A stretch of DNA of 64,000 nt from Vampirovibrio chlorellavorus. Lineage in GTDB: Bacteria; Cyanobacteriota; Vampirovibrionia; Vampirovibrionales; Vampirovibrionaceae. Positions 9,939 through 19,519 of this stretch are shown here, in pieces. The position numbers and the translations under genes are program-made. The stretch is from positions 88,753 to 152,752 of the forward strand of contig NZ_QFWH01000001.1 in assembly GCF_003149375.1 (NCBI RefSeq). Direction: 5' to 3'. The notes below the pieces were generated by a model, which was not told where the DNA came from, did not search any database, and saw only the letters and a program-made list of their open reading frames with translations. The first letter of the stretch is position 1; each line of letters starts with the position of its first letter.

Positions 9939-10511
9939 TTACGATGCTTGTGCTTTGGGGGCTTCCGACTTGGACTTCTTCTGGAAAGGGAAACCAAACT
10001 GCTCAAGCAAGGCTCGGGCTTCCATATCCGTCCGGGCGGAGGTCACGATGGTGATATTCAAACCACGCATACGCTGAACCTTGTCATAGTTGATCTCGGG
10101 GAAAACCAACTGATCCTTCAGGCCCAGGTTATAATTACCCAAACCGTCAAAACCGTTGGGATTCAGACCACGGAAATCACGAATACGGGGCAAGACAATG
10201 CCGGTCAACTTTGCCAAAAAATCATACATCCGGTCGCCACGCAGGGTGACTTTCGCGCCAATGGGCATCCCCTGACGGATCTTGAAACCGGCAATGGACT
10301 GCTTGGCTCGGGTGATTAACGGCTTTTGACCGGTGATCATCTGCAGCTCTTCCACACCATTGTCAAACAACTTGGCATTTTGAGCGCCATCGCCCAGACC
10401 AACGTTGACTACGATTTTCAGAATTTGAGGAACCTGATACTTGTTACTCAGCTCCAGATCCTTTTGCAAGGCCGGAACGATTTCTTTTTCGTAACGCTCT
10501 TTTAATGTCAT
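9939..10511 (-). CDS. rplE: 50S ribosomal protein L5
   Basis: L5 (190 aa) contacts 5S rRNA and the P-site tRNA. Motifs [38 protein letters not shown]-type segment and [17 protein letters not shown] are typical. A short Lys/Ala-rich tail extends the C-terminus. Confidence 0.96.
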   Translation of the reverse strand: MTLKERYEKEIVPALQKDLELSNKYQVPQILKIVVNVGLGDGAQNAKLFDNGVEELQMITGQKPLITRAKQSIAGFKIRQGMPIGAKVTLRGDRMYDFLAKLTGIVLPRIRDFRGLNPNGFDGLGNYNLGLKDQLVFPEINYDKVQRMRGLNITIVTSARTDMEARALLEQFGFPFQKKSKSEAPKAQAS

Positions 10512-10530
10512 TGCTTAAATTCCTAACTGG

Positions 10531-10893
10531 TTATGCGTCAAACTGTTCGCCGGTTTTTTTGGCAACACGGACCCGTTTGCCGTCTACCATTTCCGTCTTG
10601 ATGCGGCTGGCCTGATTGTTCTTGGTATCGTACAACATCACTTTGGACACATAAAGCGGTGCTTCCATTTCCAATATGCCGCCACGCTGACCGACCATCG
10701 GATTAGGTTTAACCGCTTTCTTGATGATGTTGACGCCTTCTACCAGCACTTTTCCCTTACTACGGAAAACACGCTTGATCGTGCCGGTCTTGCCCTTGTC
10801 CTTGCCAGCGATGACCATCACCGTATCGCCCTTTTTAACACTGTAGTGGAGGGGAAGCGCAATGCGTTTCTTGGATGACTTGGCTTGTAACAT
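10531..10893 (-). CDS. rplX: 50S ribosomal protein L24
   Basis: L24 (120 aa) is an early 50S assembly initiator. A KOW motif (VKKGDTVMVIAGKDKGKTG) is present near residues 19-37, with EGVNIIKKAVKPN following. About 15 basic residues precede the usual start, so the N-terminus is longer than in E. coli. It lies 11 bases after rplN. Confidence 0.95.
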   Translation of the reverse strand: MLQAKSSKKRIALPLHYSVKKGDTVMVIAGKDKGKTGTIKRVFRSKGKVLVEGVNIIKKAVKPNPMVGQRGGILEMEAPLYVSKVMLYDTKNNQASRIKTEMVDGKRVRVAKKTGEQFDA

Positions 10894-10903
10894 TACTTTT
10901 CTC

Positions 10904-11266
10904 CTACAGAACTTCTGGGGCGAGGGATACGATTTTCATATAGTTCTTATCACGCAGTTCACGTGCTACAGGTCCAAAAACGCGGGTACCACGAGGATTG
11001 CCTTCTTTATTTACAATAACTGCCGCGTTCTCGTCAAAACCGATAGTAGAACCATCAGCCCGTTTGCGACGCGCCTTGGTACGCACTACAACCGCGCGAA
11101 CAATATCGGATTTCTTCACGGTGCCGTTGGGCTGAGCCTTTTTGACCACAGCAATGATAACATCGCCGATCCCTGCGTAGGTCTTGCCACCCAGAACCCG
11201 GATGCACAAGAGTTCCAAGGCTCCGGAGTTATCCGCTACTTGCAATCTGCTTTCTTGTTGAATCAT
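10904..11266 (-). CDS. rplN: 50S ribosomal protein L14
   Basis: L14 (120 aa) starts [16 protein letters not shown] and contains [19 protein letters not shown] and the end [16 protein letters not shown]-like (here [16 protein letters not shown]). It forms an intersubunit bridge with 16S rRNA. Confidence 0.97.
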   Translation of the reverse strand: MIQQESRLQVADNSGALELLCIRVLGGKTYAGIGDVIIAVVKKAQPNGTVKKSDIVRAVVVRTKARRKRADGSTIGFDENAAVIVNKEGNPRGTRVFGPVARELRDKNYMKIVSLAPEVL

Positions 11267-11272
11267 GGCGCT

Positions 11273-11524
11273 CTATACCTCCTGGGTCCGTTCCAGAACA
11301 GCGGCTAGACACCAGGTTTTGTCTTTGCTGTACGGGCTGCTTTCGACGATACGTACCAAATCACCCTCGTGACATTCGTTTTTCTCATCGTGAGCCTTGA
11401 ACTTTACCGTCCTGTTTTGAATTTTCCCGTACTTGGGATGGGGGTGTTTCTCGGCAATAGCAACAACAATGGTTTTATCCATTTTGTTTGACACTACTGT
11501 TCCGACTTTTTCCTTCTTGGGCAT
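11273..11524 (-). CDS. rpsQ: 30S ribosomal protein S17
   Basis: S17 (83 aa) has the family core GTVVSNKMDKTIVVAI near the N-terminus and the DLVRIVESSPYSKDKTW motif. It is an early 16S rRNA-binding protein. It lies six bases upstream of rplN. Confidence 0.96.
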   Translation of the reverse strand: MPKKEKVGTVVSNKMDKTIVVAIAEKHPHPKYGKIQNRTVKFKAHDEKNECHEGDLVRIVESSPYSKDKTWCLAAVLERTQEV

Positions 11525-11555
11525 GGCTAAATAAATGTCCTTATTTGGATTGGGT

Positions 11556-11750
11556 TCAGACTTGCTGTGCTTTTTGAGTCAAGACCGTTTGCAGCTGGGC
11601 AATCTGGTGGCGCAGCTGGCGCAATTCAGCGGTACTTTCGAGCTGGTTCATCGAGTGCTTGAACCGCGCTTCAAACAACGCCTTACGGGCCTTTTCAATA
11701 TGCGTATTGAGTTCGTCCTGAGTAAGCTCGCGCATTTCAGTTATTTTCAT
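11556..11750 (-). CDS. rpmC: 50S ribosomal protein L29
   Basis: L29 (64 aa from ATG 11750) is a helical hairpin near the peptide exit tunnel. [14 protein letters not shown] and the mid-protein [18 protein letters not shown] are characteristic. A longer frame exists upstream but lies inside rplP. The L29 start overlaps the end of rplP by 14 bases, which suggests translational coupling. Confidence 0.95.
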   Translation of the reverse strand: MKITEMRELTQDELNTHIEKARKALFEARFKHSMNQLESTAELRQLRHQIAQLQTVLTQKAQQV

Positions 11751-12171
11751 GAGTGGAACCTCCCAGGATATCTTCTTTGCATAGAATTTTGGTCCGAACC
11801 GGTAATTTTTGAGCCGCCAAAGCCAAGGCCTTGGTAGCCAGTTCACGGTTCACGCCTTCCATTTCGAAAAGCAGTTTGCCCGGTTTCACCACGGCAACCC
11901 AGTACTCTTGGTTACCTTTACCGGAACCCATCCGGGTCTCGGCAGGTTTCTTGGTAATCGGCTTGTCTGGGAAAATACGAATCCAGATTTTTCCGCCCCG
12001 CTTGATACTCCGGGTCATGGCCCGACGAGCGGCCTCAATCTGACGACTGGTTAACCAACCTGGATCCAGGGTTTGCAGGGCAAAACTTCCAAACTCGAAG
12101 CTGGTGCCTCTGGTTTCGGTACCTTTCATGGTACCTCGCATCTGTTTGCGATATTTGGTTCGCTTAGGCAT
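11737..12171 (-). CDS. rplP: 50S ribosomal protein L16
   Basis: L16 (144 aa from ATG 12171) lies at the A-site and peptidyl transferase region. [13 protein letters not shown] at the N-terminus, [27 protein letters not shown] and [17 protein letters not shown] are typical. The reading frame extends a few codons beyond the usual end into the rpmC start. Confidence 0.96.
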   Translation of the reverse strand: MPKRTKYRKQMRGTMKGTETRGTSFEFGSFALQTLDPGWLTSRQIEAARRAMTRSIKRGGKIWIRIFPDKPITKKPAETRMGSGKGNQEYWVAVVKPGKLLFEMEGVNRELATKALALAAQKLPVRTKILCKEDILGGSTHENN

Positions 12172-12185
12172 TAACATATGGATAT

Positions 12186-13049
12186 TTACTCCTCGGATGG
12201 GGTTGTGTCGACCGAAGGGGATACAACCGGGTTATCTTTACGAGGCCCACGACCACGGCCTGGACCACCACCACGGTTACCACGGCTGGCTTCACCACCG
12301 CGGCCACCCGGAGCGCCACGACGTCCAGCACCTTGCAAGCCCTGATCGGAACGCTGCTGCTGACCTTCTTCGGGGCGGGCAGATTTCTGTTTCACATTAG
12401 AAATGGCTGTTTCACCCGGCATGACTTCGCCTTTGAAAATCCAGACCTTCACGCCGATGATACCAAACATGGTGAGCGCTTCGGCAACACCGTAATCAAT
12501 ATCAGCACGGAACGTATGCAGCGGGATGCGGCCTTCTTTGGTCCACTCGGTACGAGCAATTTCAGCACCACCCAAGCGTCCAGCGATCATAATCTTGATA
12601 CCCTTGATGCCTGCACGCATGGAGCGTTGAATGGCTTGTTTCATCGCCCGACGGTAAGCGATCCGTTTTTCCAGTTGCTGGGCAATGGATTCAGCAACCA
12701 ACATGGCATCAGCTTCGATCCGATTGACTTCCAGAACATCAATCTGAATGTCCTTACGGCTGGTCAGAGTTTGCAGTTCCTTGCGCAGGGTATCCAGACC
12801 TTGTCCGCCACGACCGACGACCATACCCGGGCGACCCGTGATGATACGAATGATCAGGCGCTGGGCCTTACGATCAATTTCAACGCGGCTGATGGAAGCA
12901 GCTTTCAGTTTCTTTTTAACGAATTTGCGAATTTTCTCATCTTCGGCAACGTTAATGGCATACATCTTCTTGTTGCCAGCAATCCAGGTCACTTCATGAG
13001 GCTGGATGATGCCGAGTCTGACGCTTTTCGGGTGAACCTTCTGTCCCAC
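12186..13049 (-). CDS. rpsC: 30S ribosomal protein S3 with RG-rich C-terminal tail
   Basis: S3 (287 aa) forms the mRNA entry tunnel with S4 and S5. The start [14 protein letters not shown], a KH domain with the [12 protein letters not shown] loop, and [13 protein letters not shown] near 175 are standard. After about residue 220 an extra ~65-residue tail rich in Arg-Gly, Gln and Pro follows (for example [13 protein letters not shown] and GGGPGRGRG). This makes S3 longer than the usual 210-240 aa. Such RGG-like tails bind RNA non-specifically; the role here is unknown. Confidence 0.96.
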   Translation of the reverse strand: MGQKVHPKSVRLGIIQPHEVTWIAGNKKMYAINVAEDEKIRKFVKKKLKAASISRVEIDRKAQRLIIRIITGRPGMVVGRGGQGLDTLRKELQTLTSRKDIQIDVLEVNRIEADAMLVAESIAQQLEKRIAYRRAMKQAIQRSMRAGIKGIKIMIAGRLGGAEIARTEWTKEGRIPLHTFRADIDYGVAEALTMFGIIGVKVWIFKGEVMPGETAISNVKQKSARPEEGQQQRSDQGLQGAGRRGAPGGRGGEASRGNRGGGPGRGRGPRKDNPVVSPSVDTTPSEE

Positions 13050-13061
13050 GGTATCTTCCTT

Positions 13062-13421
13062 CTATTTGGCTTCTTTAACTTGCACTGCAACGGTCAGGTG
13101 TGAAGTCGGCTTCTCCCGCTTGTAGATACGCCCTTGAGCCCGAGGCTTGAAGCGACGATAAGAAGGACCTTCATCAGCGAACGCGCGGCTGATTACCAAC
13201 TGCGCCGGATCTTCAACGCCGAATTTCACCTGAGCGTTACTGGTCGCTTCGATCAGTTTCTTCAAAACAACCCGTGCGGCTTCGTAAGGCATTAAACGGA
13301 GCATGTTGTATGCTTCAGGAACTCGCTTGCCACGGATGGTATCTACCACGCGACGCAGCTTACGAGGGGACATAATGATGTACTTTTGTTTTGCTTGAGC
13401 TTCTAATGGATTGGTTGCCAT
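13062..13421 (-). CDS. rplV: 50S ribosomal protein L22
   Basis: L22 (119 aa) lines the exit tunnel. MSPRKLRRVVDTIRGK near residue 18, and the tunnel-loop region GPSYRRFKPRAQGRIYKREKPTS-type motif mark the family. It sits 12 bases upstream of rpsC. Confidence 0.96.
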   Translation of the reverse strand: MATNPLEAQAKQKYIIMSPRKLRRVVDTIRGKRVPEAYNMLRLMPYEAARVVLKKLIEATSNAQVKFGVEDPAQLVISRAFADEGPSYRRFKPRAQGRIYKREKPTSHLTVAVQVKEAK

Positions 13422-13432
13422 AATTGTTCGTC

Positions 13433-13714
13433 CTATCTCTTGCCAGCTTTCTTATCGCTGCCGGCGTGGCCGCGAAAGAAGCGGGTGGGGGCGAACTCGC
13501 CCAACTTGTGACCGATCATTTGCTCTGTAACGTAGACAGGCACATGCTTGGCGCCATTATGTACGGCGATAGTGTGACCAATCATATCCGGAATAATCAT
13601 GGAACGACGAGACCAAGTCTTGATAACTTTTTTATCACCGACCTTGTTGAGTGCGTCCACTTTCTTTTCCAAGTGGTCATCCACGAAGGGACCTTTTTTT
13701 AAAGAGCGAGGCAT
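13433..13714 (-). CDS. rpsS: 30S ribosomal protein S19
   Basis: S19 (93 aa) sits in the 30S head. [19 protein letters not shown] and the C-terminal [17 protein letters not shown] are diagnostic. It lies between rplB and rplV. Confidence 0.97.
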   Translation of the reverse strand: MPRSLKKGPFVDDHLEKKVDALNKVGDKKVIKTWSRRSMIIPDMIGHTIAVHNGAKHVPVYVTEQMIGHKLGEFAPTRFFRGHAGSDKKAGKR

Positions 13715-13729
13715 AACTGCGTATAACTC

Positions 13730-14560
13730 CTATTTCGTGCGTCGTCTGACGATGTATTTATTTGAGGCCTTGCGGCGGCTACGGGTCTTGTAACCCAAGG
13801 TGGGCTTGCCCCACGGGGTTACAGGGGTAGGACGACCAATGGGAGCGCGTCCTTCACCACCACCGTGCGGGTGATCCACAGGGTTCATTACAGAACCACG
13901 CACTGTGGGACGAATCCCCAAGTGACGCTTGCGTCCAGCTTTGCCCAGGCTCAAGTTCTTGTATTCGGCGTTGCTGAGACTACCAATGGTGGCATAGCAA
14001 TCAATACGCACCATCCGCATTTCGGAGCTAGGCAGACGCAACGTCGCAAAATCACCTTCCTTGGCAACCAGCTGGGCAGATCCGCCAGCCGAACGAACCA
14101 TCTGACCACCACGCCCTGGGATCATCTCAATATTATGGACAACAGAACCCAAAGGAATATTTCTCAAAGGCAAGGCGTTGCCGGGCTTGATTTCAGAGTT
14201 AATGCCCGCCATAACGGTGTCACCTACCTTCAAGCCTTCCGGCTTCAAGATGTAGCGTTTTTCACCATCGGCATACGTAATCAAGGAGATACGCACGTTC
14301 CGGTTGGGATCGTACTCTACGGTGCTGACAACCCCTGGAATATCACGCTTGTCCCGACGGAAATCAATCAGACGGTAATGTTTTTTATTGCCGCCGCCTT
14401 GATGACGGGTGGTGATACGACCATAGTTGTTACGGCCTGCGTGCTTCTTGAGCTTACGCAGCAGAGGCTTGTGGGGTTCATGAGTGGTAATGTCAGCTGT
14501 TTCCAGCTTGGACATACCGCGAACACCGGCAGAGGTTGGTTTGTATTGCTTAACGGCCAT
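13730..14560 (-). CDS. rplB: 50S ribosomal protein L2
   Basis: L2 (276 aa) is required for subunit joining and peptidyl transferase assembly. [16 protein letters not shown], the mid-protein [17 protein letters not shown], and the conserved C-terminal [19 protein letters not shown], containing the key histidine, are all present. Five bases separate it from rplW. Confidence 0.98.
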   Translation of the reverse strand: MAVKQYKPTSAGVRGMSKLETADITTHEPHKPLLRKLKKHAGRNNYGRITTRHQGGGNKKHYRLIDFRRDKRDIPGVVSTVEYDPNRNVRISLITYADGEKRYILKPEGLKVGDTVMAGINSEIKPGNALPLRNIPLGSVVHNIEMIPGRGGQMVRSAGGSAQLVAKEGDFATLRLPSSEMRMVRIDCYATIGSLSNAEYKNLSLGKAGRKRHLGIRPTVRGSVMNPVDHPHGGGEGRAPIGRPTPVTPWGKPTLGYKTRSRRKASNKYIVRRRTK

Positions 14561-14565
14561 TACAC

Positions 14566-14871
14566 TTATACTCCTGTGAAGAGTTCAATTGGCTCACCGG
14601 TGATAGAAAACACGGCTTTCCGTTTTTCCTGGGTTTGACCAATTCTTTTACCGTAACGTTTGGTACGGGCAGGAACAGTAATTAAACGCACTGCACGAAC
14701 CTTGCGACCTGGGAAAGCCAATTCAAAGGCTTGGGTCAGTTCGATTTTGTTGGCATCCCGAGCAACTTCAAAAACGTATTGGCTTAGTTCAGCCAGCGAC
14801 GTAGTCTTTTCTGTAACAATCGGGCGCTTCAACAAATTGTAGAGTTCAGAACGCTGGGCTGTCTTAGACAT
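14566..14871 (-). CDS. rplW: 50S ribosomal protein L23
   Basis: L23 (101 aa from ATG 14871) surrounds the tunnel exit and docks trigger factor and [17 protein letters not shown] and [18 protein letters not shown] are typical. An upstream frame lies inside rplD; ATG 14871 is chosen because it gives the normal length and overlaps the rplD end by eight bases, consistent with coupled translation. Confidence 0.96.
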   Translation of the reverse strand: MSKTAQRSELYNLLKRPIVTEKTTSLAELSQYVFEVARDANKIELTQAFELAFPGRKVRAVRLITVPARTKRYGKRIGQTQEKRKAVFSITGEPIELFTGV

Positions 14872-15517
14872 AAGAGGCATACCTTTCATTGATTTCCTGA
14901 ATCGCGTTGTTGCTGGCAATGACAGCATCAGCATCCAGTAGATCCTTGGCGCTGAGGTTGTGCGGGAGACACAACTTAACACCGGGAAGATTACGCGCAG
15001 CCAGGTAGATAAACTGGTTTTCGGTGGTTTTGTAGTCAGCCAAAATCAATACTTTCTTTTCCGCCACACCCAAAGCCGACAACAGAGTAGCCACATCTTT
15101 GGTTTTTGGACCTGTCAAGAAAGAAAAGTCATCGAGGACTTTAAATTTGCCTTGAGCCGCAGACAAGGAAGACCGCATTGCCAAAGCACGGACTTTGCGA
15201 GGCAGATTAAAGGAGTAATCACGTGGCTTGGGGCCAAACGTGACACCACCGCCAACCCACAGCGGAGAGCGAATGCTACCGGCACGGGCGCGGCCAGTGC
15301 CTTTTTGCTTCCAGGGCTTTTTACCACCGCCTCGCACTTCAGCGCGAGTCTTGCTGCAGGCAGTGCCAGCGCGTCCATTGGCCAGTTCACGACGCACCGC
15401 GAGGTGAAGCACGTGTACATTGGGTTCAATGCCAAACACTTCAGAGGAGACTTCCACCTGGCCAGCTTCTTTGCCTTCCTTTGAGAATTTTTTGAGAATG
15501 ATTTTATCTTCAGCCAT
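14864..15517 (-). CDS. rplD: 50S ribosomal protein L4
   Basis: L4 (217 aa) has the extended tunnel loop with GTACSKTRAEVRGGGKKPWK and KGTGRARAGSIRSPLWVGGG. In E. coli L4 also represses its operon; no such site could be assigned here. It overlaps rplW by eight bases. Confidence 0.97.
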   Translation of the reverse strand: MAEDKIILKKFSKEGKEAGQVEVSSEVFGIEPNVHVLHLAVRRELANGRAGTACSKTRAEVRGGGKKPWKQKGTGRARAGSIRSPLWVGGGVTFGPKPRDYSFNLPRKVRALAMRSSLSAAQGKFKVLDDFSFLTGPKTKDVATLLSALGVAEKKVLILADYKTTENQFIYLAARNLPGVKLCLPHNLSAKDLLDADAVIASNNAIQEINERYASYV

Positions 15518-15530
15518 GATGTCCTGCTCC

Positions 15531-16202
15531 TTACTTTCTCAGCTCGTTCCAGCGTTCCGGCTTGGCCTGAATCGTCAAGAAGCCGCCTTCCACACCGGGG
15601 ACAGCACCTTTAATCAGAACCACATTTTTTTCCGGAATAACGCGAACCACTTTCAGGTTACGGACAGTGACCTGCTCGTTACCCATGTTCCCGGCCATTT
15701 TCAAACCCTTAAAGACACGGCCCGGGGTGGTACCGGCACCGATTGAACCCGGCAATCTGTGAGACTTGGAACCGTGACTCATCGGCCCACGACCGTGATT
15801 CCAGCGCTTGGTATTGCCCTGGAAGCCCTTACCAATGGACTTTCCGGTTACATGAACCAATACGCCCTCGTTCAAGAAGGAACCATCGCCAGCCGGCTGA
15901 ATGGTGTCACCCACCTTGAAACCCTCTACCTGCTCTGCGGTCATGCGGAATTCCTTCAGCTTGCGCAGTAGTGGTAAGTTGTTTTTCAGCAAGTGCTGCT
16001 GTTGAGCTTTCGTTAAATGCTTGCCCTTCGCCGGGACAAAACCAACCTGGATTGCGGAATAACCAGCATCCTGCTTGGTTTTAACCTGGGTGACCGTTAA
16101 CGGCAAAAGCTCTACAACCGTTACGGGGACAGCGGACCCGTCTTCCACGAAGACCTGGGTCATGCCACGTTTTCTTCCAATGAGGTGTCTTGGAAAACTC
16201 AC
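15531..16202 (-). CDS. rplC: 50S ribosomal protein L3
   Basis: L3 (223 aa) reaches the peptidyl transferase centre. HLIGRKRGMTQVF opens the protein, and RWNHGRGPMSHGSKSHRLPG plus GRVFKGLKMAGNMGNEQVT follow. The start is GTG 16202, with an AAGG-rich site about ten bases upstream. It lies 112 bases downstream of rpsJ, the widest gap within the S10 cluster. Confidence 0.96.
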   Translation of the reverse strand: MSFPRHLIGRKRGMTQVFVEDGSAVPVTVVELLPLTVTQVKTKQDAGYSAIQVGFVPAKGKHLTKAQQQHLLKNNLPLLRKLKEFRMTAEQVEGFKVGDTIQPAGDGSFLNEGVLVHVTGKSIGKGFQGNTKRWNHGRGPMSHGSKSHRLPGSIGAGTTPGRVFKGLKMAGNMGNEQVTVRNLKVVRVIPEKNVVLIKGAVPGVEGGFLTIQAKPERWNELRK

Positions 16203-16314
16203 CTTGTTTACCTTTCCTTATCTAGTAAGTGGTATGAGTCTCAACTTATTCAGTTGTCTTTATCCACTGGAGGACTGAATGGGGTGTCTAACCTGAGGAG
16301 GAAAATTTAATGTA

Positions 16315-16650
16315 TTACAAGCGTACTTCGATATCAACCCCAGCCGGTAAATCTAACCGGCTGAGCAGACTGGCGAATTCTTGACCCGGATCAATAATGT
16401 CAATCAAACGCTTGTGAGTGCGGATTTCAAAATGTTCTCTGGATTTTTTGTTAACGTGCGGAGAACGCAGTACACAGAAAACCTGACGATGAGTAGGAAG
16501 GGGAATCGGGCCAACAACTTTCCCTTGGGCACCCTTAGCAACCTCAATGATCTTTTGGGCCGATGAATCAATCAAACGACTGTCATAAGACTTGAGACGA
16601 ATGCGTACCCGATTTTGTTTGGGAGCTTTCTTTTTTGCCGTTGTAGCCAT
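16315..16650 (-). CDS. rpsJ: 30S ribosomal protein S10
   Basis: S10 (111 aa) is a 30S head protein and also NusE, the NusB partner in antitermination. [20 protein letters not shown] and the loop [20 protein letters not shown] are characteristic. The N-terminus has about ten extra basic residues. It lies 35 bases downstream of tuf. Confidence 0.97.
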   Translation of the reverse strand: MATTAKKKAPKQNRVRIRLKSYDSRLIDSSAQKIIEVAKGAQGKVVGPIPLPTHRQVFCVLRSPHVNKKSREHFEIRTHKRLIDIIDPGQEFASLLSRLDLPAGVDIEVRL

Positions 16651-16685
16651 ATTCCTTCTTCCTACTCTTTCGTCAAATTCATTAA

Positions 16686-17870
16686 TTAGCTGATGATGGT
16701 GTCTACGACGCCAGCGCCAACGGTGCGTCCACCTTCACGGATGGAGAAACGCATCCCTTGCTCGATAGCGATCGGAGCAATCAGTTCTACTTCCATCACG
16801 ATGTTATCACCAGGCATAACCATCTCAACGCCGTCTGGCAATTTGATGGTACCGGTCACATCGGTGGTACGTACATAGAACTGAGGACGGTAGTTGCTGA
16901 AGAATGGCGTGTGACGACCACCTTCATCCTTGCTCAGAACGTATACGTTAGCTTTGAACTTGGTGTGAGGTTTGATGGAGCCGGGTTTCGCCAGAACCAT
17001 ACCACGCTCAACAGCGGTTTTATCGATACCACGGAGTAGAGCGCCCACGTTGTCACCAGCCAGACCTTCATCCAGCAATTTGCGGAACATCTCAATCCCG
17101 GTAACGGTGGTCTTGCGGGTGTCGCCCAAGCCGATGATTTCAACTTCATCGCCGACGTTGACCTTACCACGCTCGATACGACCGGTTACAACGGTACCAC
17201 GGCCGGTGATGGTGAATACGTCCTCAATGGGCATCAGGAAAGGCTGATCGATGGGACGCTCAGGGGTGGGAATAGAAGCGTCAACGGCGTCCATCAGTTC
17301 CTGAATGGATTTAACCCAGTTTGCGTCGCCTTCCAGGGCTTTCAAAGCGGAGCCACGGATGATGGAGATATTATCGCCGTCGAACTCGTATTTGCTCAAC
17401 AGTTCACGGGCTTCCATTTCGACCAGGTCGAGCAATTCAGGATCATCAACCATGTCACATTTGTTCAGGAAGACAACCAACTGAGGTACGCCAACCTGAC
17501 GTGCCAACAGGATGTGTTCACGGGTCTGGGGCATCGGACCATCAGTGGCCGCAATTACCAAAATAGCGCCATCCATCTGGGCGGCACCGGTAATCATATT
17601 CTTCACGTAGTCAGCGTGACCAGGGCAGTCAACGTGAGCGTAGTGACGGTTGTCGGTCTCGTACTCTACGTGAGCGGTAGAAATGGTAATACCACGGGCT
17701 TTTTCCTCAGGTGCCGCATCGATCTCATCGAATTTTTTAGCCTGAGCTTTACCTTCTTTAGCCAACACAGTGGTGATGGCTGCAGTCAACGTGGTTTTAC
17801 CGTGGTCAACGTGACCAATGGTACCGATGTTGACGTGCGGCTTAGTCCGGTTGAACTTCTCGCGAGCCAT
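16686..17870 (-). CDS. tuf: Elongation factor Tu
   Basis: EF-Tu (394 aa) delivers aminoacyl-tRNA to the ribosome. G1 [10 protein letters not shown], the effector region [14 protein letters not shown], and NKCD are all present, and domains 2 and 3 are complete. AAAGGAG lies upstream of the ATG. The gene follows a Thr-Tyr-Thr tRNA array and precedes rpsJ, while its usual upstream partner fusA lies about 8.8 kb away. Confidence 0.99.
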   Translation of the reverse strand: MAREKFNRTKPHVNIGTIGHVDHGKTTLTAAITTVLAKEGKAQAKKFDEIDAAPEEKARGITISTAHVEYETDNRHYAHVDCPGHADYVKNMITGAAQMDGAILVIAATDGPMPQTREHILLARQVGVPQLVVFLNKCDMVDDPELLDLVEMEARELLSKYEFDGDNISIIRGSALKALEGDANWVKSIQELMDAVDASIPTPERPIDQPFLMPIEDVFTITGRGTVVTGRIERGKVNVGDEVEIIGLGDTRKTTVTGIEMFRKLLDEGLAGDNVGALLRGIDKTAVERGMVLAKPGSIKPHTKFKANVYVLSKDEGGRHTPFFSNYRPQFYVRTTDVTGTIKLPDGVEMVMPGDNIVMEVELIAPIAIEQGMRFSIREGGRTVGAGVVDTIIS

Positions 17871-18053
17871 GTTTTTGTTGTCTCCTTTACGTGCTGATTA
17901 TTTCAAACAAGTTTGGATAACCTGTACCTACCTGGATATGCCCTGTGGTGGGAATCTCCGAGTTACGCGCCTGATTCTTTCTATTGAGCGGTGCCAAGTT
18001 ATGCTGAATAAGGACACGTGGAGCTAGATAACCACAAAAAAAGAAAAAAAAAT

Positions 18054-18125
18054 AGCCCATGACGAGATTTGAACTCGTGACCTTCCCCTTACCAAGGGGA
18101 TGCGCTACCCCTGCGCCACATGGGC
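18054..18125 (-). tRNA. tRNA-Thr(GGT)
   Basis: A full cloverleaf is readable on the minus strand: acceptor GCCCATG with CATGGGC, anticodon stem TCCCC with GGGGA around loop TTGGTAA, and a T-arm with GTTCAAATC. The anticodon GGT reads ACC/ACT threonine codons. No CCA is encoded. A long T-rich tract follows directly and could act as a terminator before tuf. Confidence 0.93.
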
Positions 18126-18309
18126 ATGTGTTTTGTATTTTGAGTTGCTTATTGAGGCTATCAGAATACTGGGGGTGAAATCTTGGAACTATAGAAAATC
18201 ACAAAGGGAATTGGTCTGTCTAGTGGTTAATCGGATCTATCCGTAATTTTTTTATCATTTGTAGGAACCAGCTGATTGGAAGCCGCTTCCATCCTACTTC
18301 AAAAAGAAC

Positions 18310-18335
18310 AAAACCGCCTCAAGAGAGACGGTTTT
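18310..18335 (-). terminator. Intrinsic terminator after tRNA-Tyr
   Basis: On the minus strand AAAACCG and CGGTTTT close a hairpin with an inner TCTC/GAGG stem, five bases past the tRNA-Tyr 3' end and followed by T-rich sequence. It separates the Thr(TGT)-Tyr pair from tRNA-Thr(GGT). Confidence 0.65.
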
Positions 18336-18339
18336 GGTA

Positions 18340-18420
18340 TGGGTAGGGTTGGATTTGAACCAACGTAGCTTTCGCAACGGGTTTACAGCCCGCCCCCTTT
18401 AACCACTCGGGCACCTACCC
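18340..18420 (-). tRNA. tRNA-Tyr(GTA)
   Basis: The acceptor GGGTAGG pairs with CCTACCC. The anticodon stem GCGGG/CCCGT encloses loop CTGTAAA with anticodon GTA. The long variable arm fits a class II tRNA, as expected for tyrosine in bacteria. Discriminator A, no encoded CCA. Confidence 0.94.
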
Positions 18421-18441
18421 AGGTGTGGGGATACTGTCATT

Positions 18442-18513
18442 AGCCGGTGATGGGACTCGAACCCGCAACCTACGGTTTACAAAACCGTTGCTCTGCCATT
18501 GAGCTACACCGGC
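18442..18513 (-). tRNA. tRNA-Thr(TGT)
   Basis: The acceptor GCCGGTG pairs with CACCGGC. The anticodon stem ACGGT/ACCGT holds loop TTTGTAA, anticodon TGT for ACA threonine codons. The T-loop GTTCGAGTC is standard. It is the first of three tRNAs leading to tuf, 21 bases upstream of tRNA-Tyr. Confidence 0.94.
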
Positions 18514-18614
18514 CCATTTTTATCCGAGATTGGATAAAGCGGGAATATGGCAGTCCATTTATCATAGGGCCTCAATCGTTGCTGTCAACATTCGTCTTTT
18601 ACAGCAAGGTCCAA

Positions 18615-18938
18615 TCAAAATTGAACGGGCAGACCGGCCTTTTGGGCCACACTCTGTATCTTGTTGTCCATCGTATTGCCGCGATCCCTGCGGTCATCTA
18701 TGCGGATGCTGGTTGATACCCGGTAAGCCCCTTGACTGAACTGAGCCTCGTGCATTCTGCGGATGAGTTCCAGGACACGGTCCAGTTCACCCGCCAGGGT
18801 GGTGGACATGGGATTGATTTTGAACGCCACATCCGGGAATTCCTTGATGAGCCGTTCGCTGGCGGCCACGTAGTCGCTGATACTGGTATTGGCTGTCCCA
18901 ATGGGCACAATGGTCACGTCGGCAAAAATCTTGGGCAT
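18615..18938 (-). CDS. MTH1187/YqgV-family thiamine-binding-like protein
   Basis: This 107-aa protein starts MPKIFADVTIVPIGTANTSISDYVA and includes NPMSTTLAGELDRVLELIRRMHEAQF, matching the MTH1187 (DUF77) ferredoxin-like family. Relatives bind thiamine or HMP-like ligands and form tetramers; the physiological role is uncertain. ATG 18938 has AGGAG eight bases upstream and is preferred over GTG 18944. The C-terminal third, with RIDDRRDRGNTMDNKIQSV, is also typical. It lies downstream of a YkgJ-type gene on the same strand. Confidence 0.85.
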   Translation of the reverse strand: MPKIFADVTIVPIGTANTSISDYVAASERLIKEFPDVAFKINPMSTTLAGELDRVLELIRRMHEAQFSQGAYRVSTSIRIDDRRDRGNTMDNKIQSVAQKAGLPVQF

Positions 18939-18982
18939 GGACACTCTCCTGATGGTAGTTCCGGGGTTCGTTGACTCCCTAT

Positions 18983-19456
18983 TTATTCAAGCATAGATTG
19001 CAGCCTTTTCAATTCGGCCAGTTCCTCCCGAAGGGTCTGAATTTTCTGCTGACAGTCCTGCTGAATAGGGTAGTATCCACAGCACTTTGGAATGGCCCCA
19101 AAGGGGGATTCGGGAAAATCCCGGCACAAGGTGGGGCGATCCTCATAAATTTGACACTGATTTCTGCCTTGCAGGTAGATGCAACGATAAAAGACGAGCG
19201 AGTCCGGAGCGTCTCCCCGTTGTTCGGCGATCAGCCGGGAGGCGGCCACCGCGTCGGGAGCGTTGGCAATTGCGTCCCGCAGCGACGGGTAGGGCTGATA
19301 CTGATTCAGAAAGGCACGAGCGACCGGCTCCCCTTGCGCTGCCTGCACCAGAAGATTATTCCACGGCGTTTTTTGGGCGGCTCCCCGGCAGCATTCGCCC
19401 GATTGATCGCAAGCGCTCCGGGGCCAGCGGATTTCCAATAAGGTTTCCCAATCCAT
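18983..19456 (-). CDS. YkgJ-family cysteine-cluster protein (copy 1)
   Basis: The 157-aa protein has the spaced cysteines of the YkgJ/UPF0153 family: CDQSGECCRG near 16-25, YRCIYLQGRNQCQIYEDRPTLCR near 90-112, and a final PKCCGYYP. Family members are thought to chelate zinc or an iron-sulfur cluster; biochemical function is not established. One of three such genes in the window (others at 39301 and 39910). It is closely spaced with the MTH1187-type gene. Confidence 0.85.
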   Translation of the reverse strand: MDWETLLEIRWPRSACDQSGECCRGAAQKTPWNNLLVQAAQGEPVARAFLNQYQPYPSLRDAIANAPDAVAASRLIAEQRGDAPDSLVFYRCIYLQGRNQCQIYEDRPTLCRDFPESPFGAIPKCCGYYPIQQDCQQKIQTLREELAELKRLQSMLE

Positions 19457-19519
19457 GCGGCTACTTTAACCTCGCCCTCTCTCTGATTACTAATTCGCTA
19501 CCTGCCGGAGCTGGCCTTT

